From: Tistlia consotensis USBA 355 | Lineage (GTDB): Bacteria > Pseudomonadota > Alphaproteobacteria > Kiloniellales > DSM-21159 | Assembly: GCF_900177295.1 (NCBI RefSeq) | Contig: NZ_FWZX01000001.1 | Span: forward strand, 310,001-374,000 | DNA: 64,000 nt | Direction: 5' to 3' | Shown: positions 44,501-53,900 of the stretch, one piece after another | How positions within the stretch are numbered: position 1 is the first letter of the stretch | Layout: every line of letters begins with the position of its first letter | Translations under genes and position numbers: made by a program | The notes under the pieces: generated by a model | Databases searched by the model: none | The model's input: the letters and a program-made list of their open reading frames with translations, nothing else | What the model was told of the DNA's origin: nothing

Positions 44501-44925
44501 CCGACCACCTGGTCCCGGCGCTGATCGTGGAGGTCGCCGAGGTGCCGCTGACGCCCAACGGCAAGGTCGACTGGGACCGCCTGCCGGTCCCCGCGGCCGC
44601 GCCGCCCCGCGCCGCACCGGCTCCGCGCACGCCGCTGCCGCAGGGCGAAGCCGCGATCCGGCGCGAGCTGGCGGCGATCTGGGCGACGCTGCTCGGCCGC
44701 GAGGAGGTCGGGCTGGACGTCTCCTTCTTCGACGTCGGCGGCCATTCCCTGCTGGTCGTCAAGCTGCAGGAGCGGCTGGCCGAGCGCTTCGGCGTCGAGC
44801 TGCCGATCGGCGAGCTCTTCGCCCACCCGACCCTGCGCCGCCTGGCCGCGCGGCTGCAGGAGGCCCTGCCGGCCCCGAAGACCGGCCCGGAGACCGCCGG
44901 GGCGGTCGAAGACTTCACGCTATGA
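38587..44925 (+). CDS. Nonribosomal peptide synthetase, two modules: C-A-PCP-C-A-PCP
   Basis: A 2112-aa NRPS. C1 covers about 45-445 (HHIILDW at 165-171, Gly of the HHxxxDG motif replaced by Trp). A1 is about 485-965 (IYTSGSTGRPKG, 624-635) and PCP1 has Ser1017 (LGGSSLQ). C2 is about 1075-1500 (HHVAGDG, 1206-1212), A2 about 1525-2005 (IYTSGTSGRPKG, 1663-1674), and PCP2 has Ser2054 (VGGHSLL). Read against GrsA, the A1 pocket is A-D-A-V-V-S-L-A-D-K, close to beta-alanine codes; A2 is D-V-S-Q-A-G-L-V-T-K, not confidently assigned. No epimerase or thioesterase is present. The GTG start has AAGGA 6 nt upstream, 13 nt after the previous stop. The acidic tail (AVEDFTL) may dock with the TubC domain of the next protein. 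Confidence 0.95.
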   Translation: MGVGSTDLGAEALLVQLLKGEGFAPDATAAPGPRPSQAPAPAGPAQRRFWIQEQIETAAGLNNLGCLIRFAAPLDRPALDRALAALAARHEVLRTRFEEQDGEILEIVEPAAAPPLEELSAAAAGPGQTAAALAFVERPYALDRAPLWRAALPAAAGDALLFGCHHIILDWTGLQRLLGELAGLYADERAGRRAELPPVALQQADYSHWLGREARRRRLEDDRAYWRERLAGPLPALDLPAATPAGRTARCRSVPLELDPALTAAVRRFAAARRSTVFQVLLAAYAGTLGRFALAEEVVVGTSVDHRDGPATEAIVGCLTDLLPLRCDLSGAPGFGALVERLHAATAEDFAHQALGFAELVELAAPERRADMAPLFQALFNLLPAAAGDGLGIEPLQTSLARADLALELADSGGRIAGRLEYREGLIAPAVAEALAGALACLLRHGLTEPERPVNRLPLLEPEPAAARLEHVNPPPPAAPAETLAQLFVAGAERRPAAVALIEGEREVTYGELLARSTALAERLVEAGLEPGRPVAFALERSVDFVVALLATLQGAGVALPLDLGHPGERLAAMVADSGAALLVARGRPAWLTTEGCRVVGPDAPPAKGLALPQARPEDAAYLIYTSGSTGRPKGVFCPQRGAVNRLAWMAGAFPFAADERGCLKTSPAFADFAAELFGPLLAGCPVVIADRATAQDPQALTALIRERRVTRLVLVPSLLRIWLDGLPDLGERLASLRVCVSSGEALPAELAARFRARLPRCRLLNLYGSSEVSADATWYEVEGDEQDRVPLGRPIPGNRVAVVDEAGQVLPSGAPGEIVIGGLGVSNGYLNAPETTAERFGGFGPAALGTPRFRTGDLGFHDAEGRLIGLGRRDRQMKVHGVRIEPGEIEAVLARHPEVRESLVLVLGAGEAAGLVAYVAGPPGLEPETLRGFLAARLPRALVPTHYVILERLPLNANGKLDLAALPAPAATGRGRQVRRGVLDPLEALLAEAWGSVLGTAVETAEADFFALGGSSLQAILAMTRLGVALGRPLPVAWLFETPRLAELAQRVAADPEAEQAPLPPPAASRHGGTAPATVNQAWLWEEYRQDPGRIAYNLPIAYRLDGPLDADALDAAVSALVARHESLRTRLEEDETGLVQRVDPAPASLLARHDLSSAAEPEAALQALIEQVGRQPFALDRERPFRALLARLGEQRHCLVMVLHHVAGDGWSGQLLVEQLAALYRARLGGGEPPAPPRLQCGDVARWQQRIRPLLAGRLERYQASLAGAEAPRLAGLRTGAASGGPVGIAPVPLPAAPVERFYRLGAGGRATPFVLMLAAWAALLSRFGDVERPLLTTPFAGRGLAELKPVVGFLANPVLLAVDLRDSPSFDETIAAARRALLEGLRHEEVPPSWIQAGAAGWPGGGKGTGEALRSMLIVEDARLWRLELPGVTARLVAAPQSPEARVDLALVVTATDEGPQVRLEYAGRRVPAALAERLARGLAALIDGAAADPATPLDRLPLGEGAAPLLAARSVAPAEARLDALLARQAAERPEAAALCDGRGDLSYAELERRAAAIAGRLQALGVAPGDRVALVAAASPRQAAGLLGIWRAGATAVPLDPAYPSSRIAWTLADAGVVAALAEGPLDYPCPQLRLDEAAAGQPARCRAAPGLAPAAVIYTSGTSGRPKGVLLDQAALCRLGAALAEAYALQPGDRLLQVVSPAFDVALSDLAMALAAGATLVAAPREAVMPGRSLAATLAGQAITHLQAPAAVLGATEPGALPALRVVAVGGEVCPPETARRWAAGRRLFLLYGPSEATVTAALAPWDETARAGTLGRPFCGARLAVLDAAGAPLPPGVPGELAIAGPGVALGYLGRPGLTAERFQPDPDGGPGARRYRTGDRVRLEEDGTLTFLGRLDRQVKLRGFRIEPGETEAALAARPGVARALAAVRGDALGERRLLAWAVPAAGARLDGAALRRELRRILPDHLVPALIVEVAEVPLTPNGKVDWDRLPVPAAAPPRAAPAPRTPLPQGEAAIRRELAAIWATLLGREEVGLDVSFFDVGGHSLLVVKLQERLAERFGVELPIGELFAHPTLRRLAARLQEALPAPKTGPETAGAVEDFTL

Positions 44926-47900
44926 GGCCGCTCGACGAACTCTTCGCCGAACTGGAGCGGCTCGGCGTCGGCCTGGAAGCCGAGGGCGGCGCGCTGCGCG
45001 TCCGCGGCCCGGCCGGCTCGATCGAGCCGGGACTGCGCGCCGAGCTGGCGGCGCGCAAGGCGGAGCTGCTGCAGGCGCTCGCCGGCACGGAAGCGCCGGC
45101 CCTGGCCGCCCGGCCCGATTCCGACGCGCCGGCGCCCCTGACCTTCAACCAGCGCCGCCTCTGGTTCCTGGAGAAGCTGGGCGAGAGCGGCAGCAGCTTC
45201 GCCATGACCGCGGCCTGGGAGCTGGGCGGCACGCTCGACGTCGCGGCGCTGCGCCGGGCGCTCGGCGCCCTGACCCGTCGCCACGCGATCCTGCGGGCGC
45301 GCATCGAGGAGCCGGAGGACGCGCCGGACGGGGAGCCGCGGCTCGCGATCGCGCCCTGGGCCCCGCCCGCGCTGGAGGAGGATCGGGGCGCGCCCGACGG
45401 GGTCCAGGCCCTGCTCGAGACGGAGGCCGCGGCGCCCTTCGACCTCGCCCGCGGCCCGCTGTTCCGGGTCCGGCTGGTGCACCTCGCCGAGGACCGCCGG
45501 CTGCTGCTGGTCGGGCTGCACCACCTGATCTCCGACCGCTGGTCGATGGGCATCCTGTTCCGCGACCTCGCGGCCCTGATGCGCGCCGAGCTGACCGGCG
45601 AGCCGGCCGGGCTGCCGGCGCTGCCGCTGCAGTTCGCCGACTTCGCCGACTGGCAGCGTGGCCACCTGAACGAGGCGACCCTGGCGCCCGAGCTCGCCTG
45701 GTGGCAGCAACGTCTCGCCGGCGCCCCCGCCGACCCCGGCCTGCCGCTCGACCGGCCGCGCCGGCCCCTGCGCGGCAGCCGGGGTGCCGCGCACCGCTTC
45801 GCCCTGCCGGCCGAGGCCGACCTCACGCGCCTGGCGGCCCGCCAGGGCGCGACCGCCTTCATGGCCTACCTCGCGGTCTATGCCGCCCTGCTGGCGCGCT
45901 GGAGCGGCCAGGACGAGCTGGTCGTCGGCTGCCCGCTCGGCAGCCGTTCGGAGGCCCAGACCCACGAGCTGATCGGCTTCTTCGTCAACACCGTCGCCCT
46001 GCGCCTCGACCTCTCCGACGACCCGAGCTTCGCGAGCCTGCTCGGCCGCGCGCGGGAGGCCAGCCTGGAGGCCTTCCAGCACCAGGACGCGCCCTTCGAC
46101 CGCATCGTCGACGCGCTCAAGCCGCAGCGCCAGCTCAACCGCAACCCGCTGTTCCAGGCGATGTTCGTGCTGCAGACCGCGGAGATGAGCGGGCTCGCCT
46201 GGCCGGGCATCGAGGCGCGGCCGCTCGAGCTGCCGCCGATGGCGCCGGAGGTCGACCTCAATCTCGCCCTGGAACCGCCGGCCGCCGCCGGCGCGCCCTT
46301 CACCGGCTACCTGGAGTACGACCCCGAGCTCTTCGAGGCCGCCACCGCCGAGCGCTTCGCGCGCCAGTTCGGCGCCCTGGCCCGGGCCGCCGCCGCGGCG
46401 CCCGACACGCCGATCTCCCGCCTGCCGCTCGAGGACGGGCCGGGCGCCAGCTGGCAGGGGCCCGAGCGCCCGCTGCCCGACGCCCGCCTCGACCGGCTGA
46501 TCCTCGACAGGCTGCGCGACCGGCCCGAGGCTCCGGCCCTGGTCGCCGCCGACGGGCAGACGATTGCGGCCGGCGTGCTGGCCGGACGCGCGACGGCGCT
46601 CGCCGGCCGGCTGCTCGACGCCGGCCTCGAGCCCGGGCAGCCGGTCGGCCTGTGCCTGCCGCGCGGGCCGGAGCTGGTCGCCGGCCTGCTCGGCGTGCTG
46701 GCGGCCGGCGGCGCCTTCGTCGTGCTGCCGTCCGACGCCCCGGCGGCGCATCTGGCGCGGATCGCCGAGACCGCCGGCCTGACCCTGTCGCTCGCCGACC
46801 GGACGACCGCGGATCGCCTGCCGGCCGGGGTCGCGCCCCTGCTCGTCGAGGAGCTCGCGGAAGCCGGCGACGCACCGCCGGAAGCGCCCGCCGGCACGCA
46901 CGCCTACCTCTGCTTCACCTCCGGGAGCAGCGGCAGCCCGAAGGGCATCGCCGTCGGCCGGACGGCCCTGCTCAACCATGCCCTGGCGGCCGCCGAGGCC
47001 TTCGGGCTGGGCGAGGGCGACCGGGTGCTGCAGTTCGCGGCCCCCGCCTTCGACGTCGCCCTGGAGGAGATCCTGCCGAGCCTGCTGGCCGGCGCCGCGG
47101 TGGTGCTGCCGCCGGCAGAGGCCCTCGACTCCCTGGAGGCCTTCGGGCGCTTCCTGGGCGAGGCCGGGATCACCGTCGCCAACCTGCCGGCGCCCTTCTG
47201 GCACGCCTGGGTGCGCGAGCTCGCCGAGAGCGGCGGCAGGCCGCCGGCCTCGCTGCGCCTGCTGGTCACCGGCAGCGACCGGGTGCACCGCAGCGCCGCG
47301 GAGCAGTGGCAGGCCCTGGCGCCGGACGTCGCCTGGCTGAGCGGCTACGGCCCCAGCGAGGCGACGGTGACGGCGACGCTCTTCGACCCGCGCCGCGATC
47401 CGCTGCCGGCCGGTGCCGCGACCGTGCCGCTGGGGCCGCCGCTCGCCAACGTCTCGGTCCATCTGGTCGACCCCGAGGGCCGGCCGGTCGCTACCGACCT
47501 GGTCGGCGAGATCGTCATCGAGGGCGCCGGCCTCGCCGACGGCTATCTCGGCGAGGCGGCGGCGGCGCAGGCCTTCCGGCCGCGCCTGCCCGGCTGCCCG
47601 CCGGCCTACTGGACCGGCGACCTTGGGCGCCGGCGCGGCGACGGCAGCCTGGAGTTCGTCGGGCGGCGCGACGGCCAGCTCAAGATCCGCGGCATGCGCG
47701 TCGAGCCGGCGGCGGCCGAAGCCGAGCTGGCCCGGCTGCCGGACGCCGGCGAGGTCGCCGTGGTCGGCCGGCCCGACGGCGGCGGCGGCAGCCAGCTCGC
47801 GGCCTTCGTCACCGGCCCGGCCGATCCGGAGGCCTTGCGCCGACGGCTCGCCGAGCGCCTGCCGGCGCACCTGGTGCCGGCGACCGTCGAGCGCCTGGAG

Positions 47901-50900
47901 AGCCTGCCGAGGACGGCGTCGGGCAAGCTCGACCGGCGGGCGCTGGCGGTGCGGCCGGCGGCGCCGCGCGCGGCCGGGACGCCGCCGGCCTTCGCCGGCG
48001 AGCGCGAGCGGCTGGTCGCCCAGGTCTTCGCCGAGGTGCTGGAGCGCGACGACATCGGGCCCGAGGGCAACTTCTTCGAGCTCGGCGGCGATTCGATCCG
48101 CAGCCTGCAGATCGTCGCGCGGGCGCGGCGCGCCGGCCTGGCGCTGACCGCCCGGACGATCTTCCAGCACCAGACCGTCGCCGCCATCGCCGCCGCGGCC
48201 ACGCCCCTCGACGAAGAGCCGGAGGGACCGCCGGGCGTCGGCCCGCTGCCGCTGACCCCGGCCTTCGGCTGGTTCCGCGAGCATGTCGTCGCGGGCTGGC
48301 GGCACTTCAACCAGGCCGTGGTCCTCGCGGTGCCGACGCCGCTCGACCGGCCGGCGCTGGAGCAGGCCCTCGCCGCCCTGGTCGCCTGCCACGACGTGCT
48401 GCGGCTGACCGTCGAGGACCGCGAAGGCGCCTTCCGCTGCGCGGTGCCCGAGACCGGGCCGGCGCCGGCCCTCACCGTCGTCGAGCTCGCCGGCCTCGAC
48501 GGCGAGGCCCGTGCCGCCAGGCGGGCCGAGGCCTTCGCGGCCGCGCACGAGAGCCTCGACCCGGCGCGCGGACGCAACCTCGCGGCCGTGCTGCTGCCCG
48601 ACGAGGGGCGGCTGCTGCTGACCATCCATCACCTCTGCGTCGACGTGCTGTCCTGGCGCGTGCTGCTCGACGACCTGGAGGCCGCCTACGAGGCGGCGAG
48701 CCGGGGCCGGGCGCCGCGGCTGCGGCGCCCGGCGACGCCCTTCCGCCTGTGGGCCGAGCGGATGGCCGAGGCGGCGGGCTCGGCCGACGCCGGAGACCTG
48801 ACCTACTGGCTGGGGCTGCTCGCCCATCCCTCGGACCTGCTGCTGCCGGAGGCCGGCACGGAGCCCGGCCTGGACGGCGACGGCGCCTCGGTGCAGCTGG
48901 CCCTGGACAAGGCGGTGACGACCGACGTCCTGCGCAACGCGCCCGCGGCCTACGGCGTGCGCCCGGACGAGGTCATTCTGGCCGCCCTGCTGCTCGTGCT
49001 GCGCCGGCGCGGCGGCAGCCGCCTGCGCGTCGAGCTGGAGCGCAACGGCCGGGTCTCGCCCTTCGAGGACCTGGACCTCTCGCGCACCGTCGGCTGGTTC
49101 ACCTCGATCGCGCCGCTGCTGCTCGACCAGGAGGAGACGGACCTCGCGAAGCTGCTGCCCGCGATCGCCCGGACCGCCGCCGACAGCCCGCTCGACGGCC
49201 TCGGCTTCGGCCTGCTGCGCTACCTCGGCGGATCGGAAGCGGCCGTGCTGGCCCAGCTGCCGCAGGCCCAGATCCTGCTGAACTTCGTCGGCGAGCTGAC
49301 CGGCTGGAACGCGGCGCCCTTCCGGCCGGTCGTCGAGGATCCGGGGCCGACCATCGCCGCGGAGAGCCCGCGCAGCCACGTCCTGGAGCTCAACATCGGC
49401 GTCGTCGAGGGCGGCCTGCTGCTCTACCTCGGCTTCCCCGGCGAGACCGGCTGCGCCGAGGCCGCCGCCGGCCTGCTCGACGACCTGGCCGCGGCCCTGG
49501 GCGAGATCGGCCGCGCCGCGCGCGCCGCGCGCGCCGGCCTCGAGCTGCCGCCGGACGTCGAGGCGACGCTGCCGCTGACGCCGCTGCAGCGCGGCATCCT
49601 GCTGCACAGCCTGCACGAGCCGGAGACCTACTTCGACCAGCTGCAGCTGACCCTGCACGGCCCGCTCGACGCCGCGGCGCTGCGCGAGGCCTGGCGCCGG
49701 GTCGCCGCGCGCCACCAGGCCCTGCGCGCGGCCTTCCGCTTCGGCCGGGACGGCACCCCGGTCCAGCTGATCCACGAGTCGGCCGACCCGCAGTGGGTCG
49801 AGAAGGACTGGCGCCGCCACGACGCGGCGGAGCAGAGCCGGCGGCTCGCGGCCCTGCTCGCGGCCGACCGCGCCACCGGCTTCGACCTGGCGCGCGCGCC
49901 GCTGCTGCGCCTGACCCTGGTGCGCTGCGGCGAGGCGCGCCACGAGCTGGTCTGGAGCGCCCATCACCTGCTGCTCGACGGCTGGTCGGTCTCGCTGGTC
50001 ATGGCCGAGGTCGCGGCGCTCTACCGCGCGGCCGCCGGCGGCGCCCCGGCCGGCCTGCCGGCCGCGCCCGACTTCGCGCGCTACCTGGGCTGGCTGGAGC
50101 GGGCCGACGAGGCCGCCGCCGCGGCCTACTGGCGGCAGCAGCTCGCCGGCCTCGAGCCCTGCCTGCTCGCCGGCCCCGGCTTGGCGCCGGCCGGCGCCGA
50201 GCCGGCCGGTGCGCCTAGCCAGCTCGCGCTCGGGCCGGAGGAGGCGCAGGCCGTCGAGGCCCTGGCCCGCAGCTGCAGGGTGACCGTGGGTCAGGTGATC
50301 CAGGCCGCCTGGGCGCTGCTGCTCGGCCGCTACACCGGCCGCGACGAGGCCGCCTTCGGCCTGACGGTCTCGGGCCGGCCGCCGGAGCTGCCGGGGGTCG
50401 AGTCCCTGGTCGGCATGCTGATCAACACCCTGCCGGTCCGGGTCGCCCTGCCCGGCGGCGCGCCGGTCGAGACTTGGCTGCAGGACCTGGGCGCGCAGGC
50501 GATCGAGCGGGCGGGCTTCGCCGGGACGCCGCTGCCCGACGCGCTGTCGGCCGCCGGTCTCTCCGCCGGCAGCCTGCCCTTCGACAGCCTCGTGCTGATC
50601 CAGAACTACCCGCGGCCGAAGGCGCTCGACGCCGGCGGCCTGACCATCGAGCTGGCGCGCGTCGCCGAGGCGACGAACTTCCCCGTGACCCTGGTCGCGG
50701 AATGGCCGCGGGGAACGGCCGGCGACGCGACGACCTCCGCGACCCTGGTCGTCGTCCGCGATCCACGGCGCCTGTCGTCGGCCGCGGCCCGGCAGATCCT
50801 CGGCCACCTGCGGCACCTGCTGCAGGCGATGAGCCGCGACCCGCAGGCACGGCTCGACGGCCTCTCGCTCTACGACGGCGCCGAGCGCGAGCGACGCCTC

Positions 50901-53900
50901 GCCCTCGGCCGGGGCGAGCTGATCGAGGTCGCCCCGGCGCTGGCCCATGAGATCCTCGACGACTGGGCCGAGCTGGCGCCCGACGCCCCGGCGGCCGTCT
51001 CCTGGGACGGCACCCTGAGCTACAGCCGGCTCGCCGCGCGCTCGGACGCCCTGGCCGCGCGTCTGGCCGCCGCCGGGGTCGGGCCCGGCAGCCGGGTCGC
51101 GCTCGCAGCCCCCCGCTCGGCCGCCCTGGTCGCCGCCTTCATGGCGATCCTCAAGGCCGGCGGCGCGGTGGTGCCGCTCGACGTCGCCTATCCCGAGGAG
51201 CGGCTGCGCTTCATGCTCGAGGACTGCGGCGCGGTCCTGGCGATCACCGACCGCGCCCATCGCGAGCGCCTGCCGCTCGGCGGCCTGCCGGTCCTGCTGC
51301 TCGACGAGCCAGAGACCGAGCATCGGCCCGAGCCGCCGCCGGCCTGGAGCCCGCCTGCGATCGATCCGGAGAGCCCGGCCTACGTCATCTATACCTCGGG
51401 CTCGACCGGCCGGCCGAAGGGCGTGCTCTCGCCGCACCGCGGCCTGCGGGCCCTGATCGCGGCGCAGCGGCGGGTCTTCCGCCTCGGCCCCGGCGACCGG
51501 GTGCTGCAGTTCGCCTCGCTGTCCTTCGACGCCGCGGTCTGGGAGATCGTCATGGCGCTCGGCGCCGGCGCCGCGCTGCACCTGCCGAGCCGCGAGGACG
51601 CCCTGGCCGGGCCCGAGCTCGGCGCCTACCTGCGCAGCCGTCGCATCACCGCCGCGACGCTGCCGCCCTCGCTGCTCGCCGTGATCCCCGAAGGCGCCTA
51701 TCCCGACCTGCGCCTGCTCGGCGTCGCCGGCGAGGCCTGCCCGCCGGCGCTGGCCCGCCGCTGGGCCTCGGGGCGCCGCTTCTTCAACGGCTACGGGCCG
51801 AGCGAGACCACGGTCTGCGCCGCGATCTTCGAGGGCGGCGGCGACGGCGCCAGCCTGCCGATCGGCCGGCCGATCCCGAACGGCTCGGCCCAGGTCGTCG
51901 ACCGGCGCCTGGAGCCGGTCCCGCCCGGCTGCGAGGGCGAGCTGCTGGTCGGCGGCCCCGGCGTCGCGCTCGGCTATCTCGGCCGGCCCGGGCTGACCGC
52001 CGAGCGCTTCGTCGCCGATCCCTTCTCCGAGGTGCCAGGCGCCCGGCTCTACCGCACTGGCGACCTGGTCCGGGTGGCCGCCGACGGCACGCTCGTCTTC
52101 CTCGGTCGCATCGACCGCCAGGTCAAGCTGCGCGGCTTCCGCATCGAGCCAGGCGAGGTCGAGGCGGTGCTGACCGCCCTGCCCGGCGTCGCCCGGGCCC
52201 TCGCCGCGGTGCGCGCGGACCGGCGCGGCGAGCAGCGGCTGCTCGCCTGGATCCTGCCGGCATCCGGCGCCCGCCCGGACCTCGACGCCCTGCGCCGGAC
52301 CCTGAAGGAGCGGCTGCCGGGCCACATGGTGCCGGCAGCGGTGATCGCCATCGAGGCCGTGCCGCTGACGCCCAACGGCAAGGTCGACTGGAACGCCCTG
52401 CCGGGCGACACCGGCAGCGGCTCCGAGGAGCCCTCCGCGCCGGCGGCCGCGGCCGTCCCGGCGACGGGCGGCGAGACCGGCGAGACGACGGTCCGGCGCC
52501 GGCTCGCCGCGCTCTGGAGCGAGCTGCTCGACCGGCCTGCGGTCGGCGACGACGACAACTTCTTCGACGTCGGCGGCCACTCCCTGCTGCTGGTCCAGCT
52601 GCAGAGCCGCCTGAGGCAGGACTTCGGCATCTCCCTGCCGGTCAGCGAGCTCTTCGCCCATCCGACGGTCCGGGCCCTGGCCCGACGCCTCGTCGAGCAG
52701 GGCGCGGCGGCAGAGGTCGCCGCCGCCGAGGCGGCACCGGCCCCCGCGCCGGCGGCCGAGCCGGTCGAGGCGACCCCGCAGGCGAGCGGCGAGCCGATCG
52801 CCGTGATCGGCATGGCCGGGCGCTTCCCCGGCGCGCCCGACCTGGAGGCCTACTGGGACCTGCTGGTCGAGGGCCGCGAAGGCCTGACGCGCTTCGACCG
52901 GGAGACGCTGCGCCGGGCCGGGGTGCCGGAACGGCTGATCGACGATCCGGCCTTCGTGCCGGTCGGCGGCATCCTCGACGACGCCGAGGCCTTCGACCCC
53001 GCCGTCTTCGGCCTCGGCCCACGCGACGCCCTGGTCCTCGACCCGCAGCACCGGGTCTTCCTGGAGTGCGCCTGGCACGCCCTGGAGGACGCGGGCTACG
53101 CGCCGGGCGCGAGCCGCGGGCGCATCGGCCTCTTCGCCGGCAGCGCCTACAACACCTGGCTGCGCGAGGTGCTGGTGCCGGCCGGCGAGGACCTGGCCGG
53201 CTCCGGCGGCTTCCACATGGTGACCGGCAACGACAAGGACTTCCTGGCGACCCAGACGGCCTACCGGCTCGACCTCAGGGGCCCGGCGCTGGCCGTGCAG
53301 ACGGCCTGCTCGACCTCTCTCGTCGCGGTCGCGCTGGCGGTCGAGGCCCTGCAGGACGGCCGCTGCGAGATGGCCCTGGCCGGCGGCGTGGCGATCAGCT
53401 TCCCGCAGGAGCACGGCTATCTCTACGAGCCGGAGATGATCCTCTCGCCCGACGGCCACTGCCGGGCCTTCGCCGCCGATGCCGCCGGCACGGTGCCGGG
53501 ATCCGGGGCCGGCGTCGTGCTGCTGAAGCCGCTGGCCCGCGCCCGGGCCGACGGCGACCGGGTGCTGGCGGTGATCCGCGGCGCCGCGGTCAACAACGAC
53601 GGCGCCGACAAGATGGGCTTCACCGCGCCCGGCGTCGAAGGCCAGGCGGCGGCGATCCGCGCGGCCCTGGCGGCGGCCGGCCTGGAGCGCGACGCGGTCG
53701 ACTACGTCGAGACCCACGGCACCGGCACCGCCCTCGGCGACCCGGTCGAGGTGACGGCACTGGCCCGCGCCTACGGCGGCCGGGCCGAGCCGCTGCTGCT
53801 CGGCTCGGTCAAGAGCAACATCGGCCACGCCGACGCCGCGGCCGGCATCGCCGGGCTGATCAAGGCGGTGCTGGCCTTGAGCCGCGGCATCCTGCCGGCA

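Noticed and set aside
42312-44921. Upstream extension of the megasynthase frame to 42312
   Set aside because: The extension overlaps the NRPS gene in another frame and is Arg/Pro-rich noise. The ATG at 44922 overlaps the previous stop and starts at a TubC docking domain.
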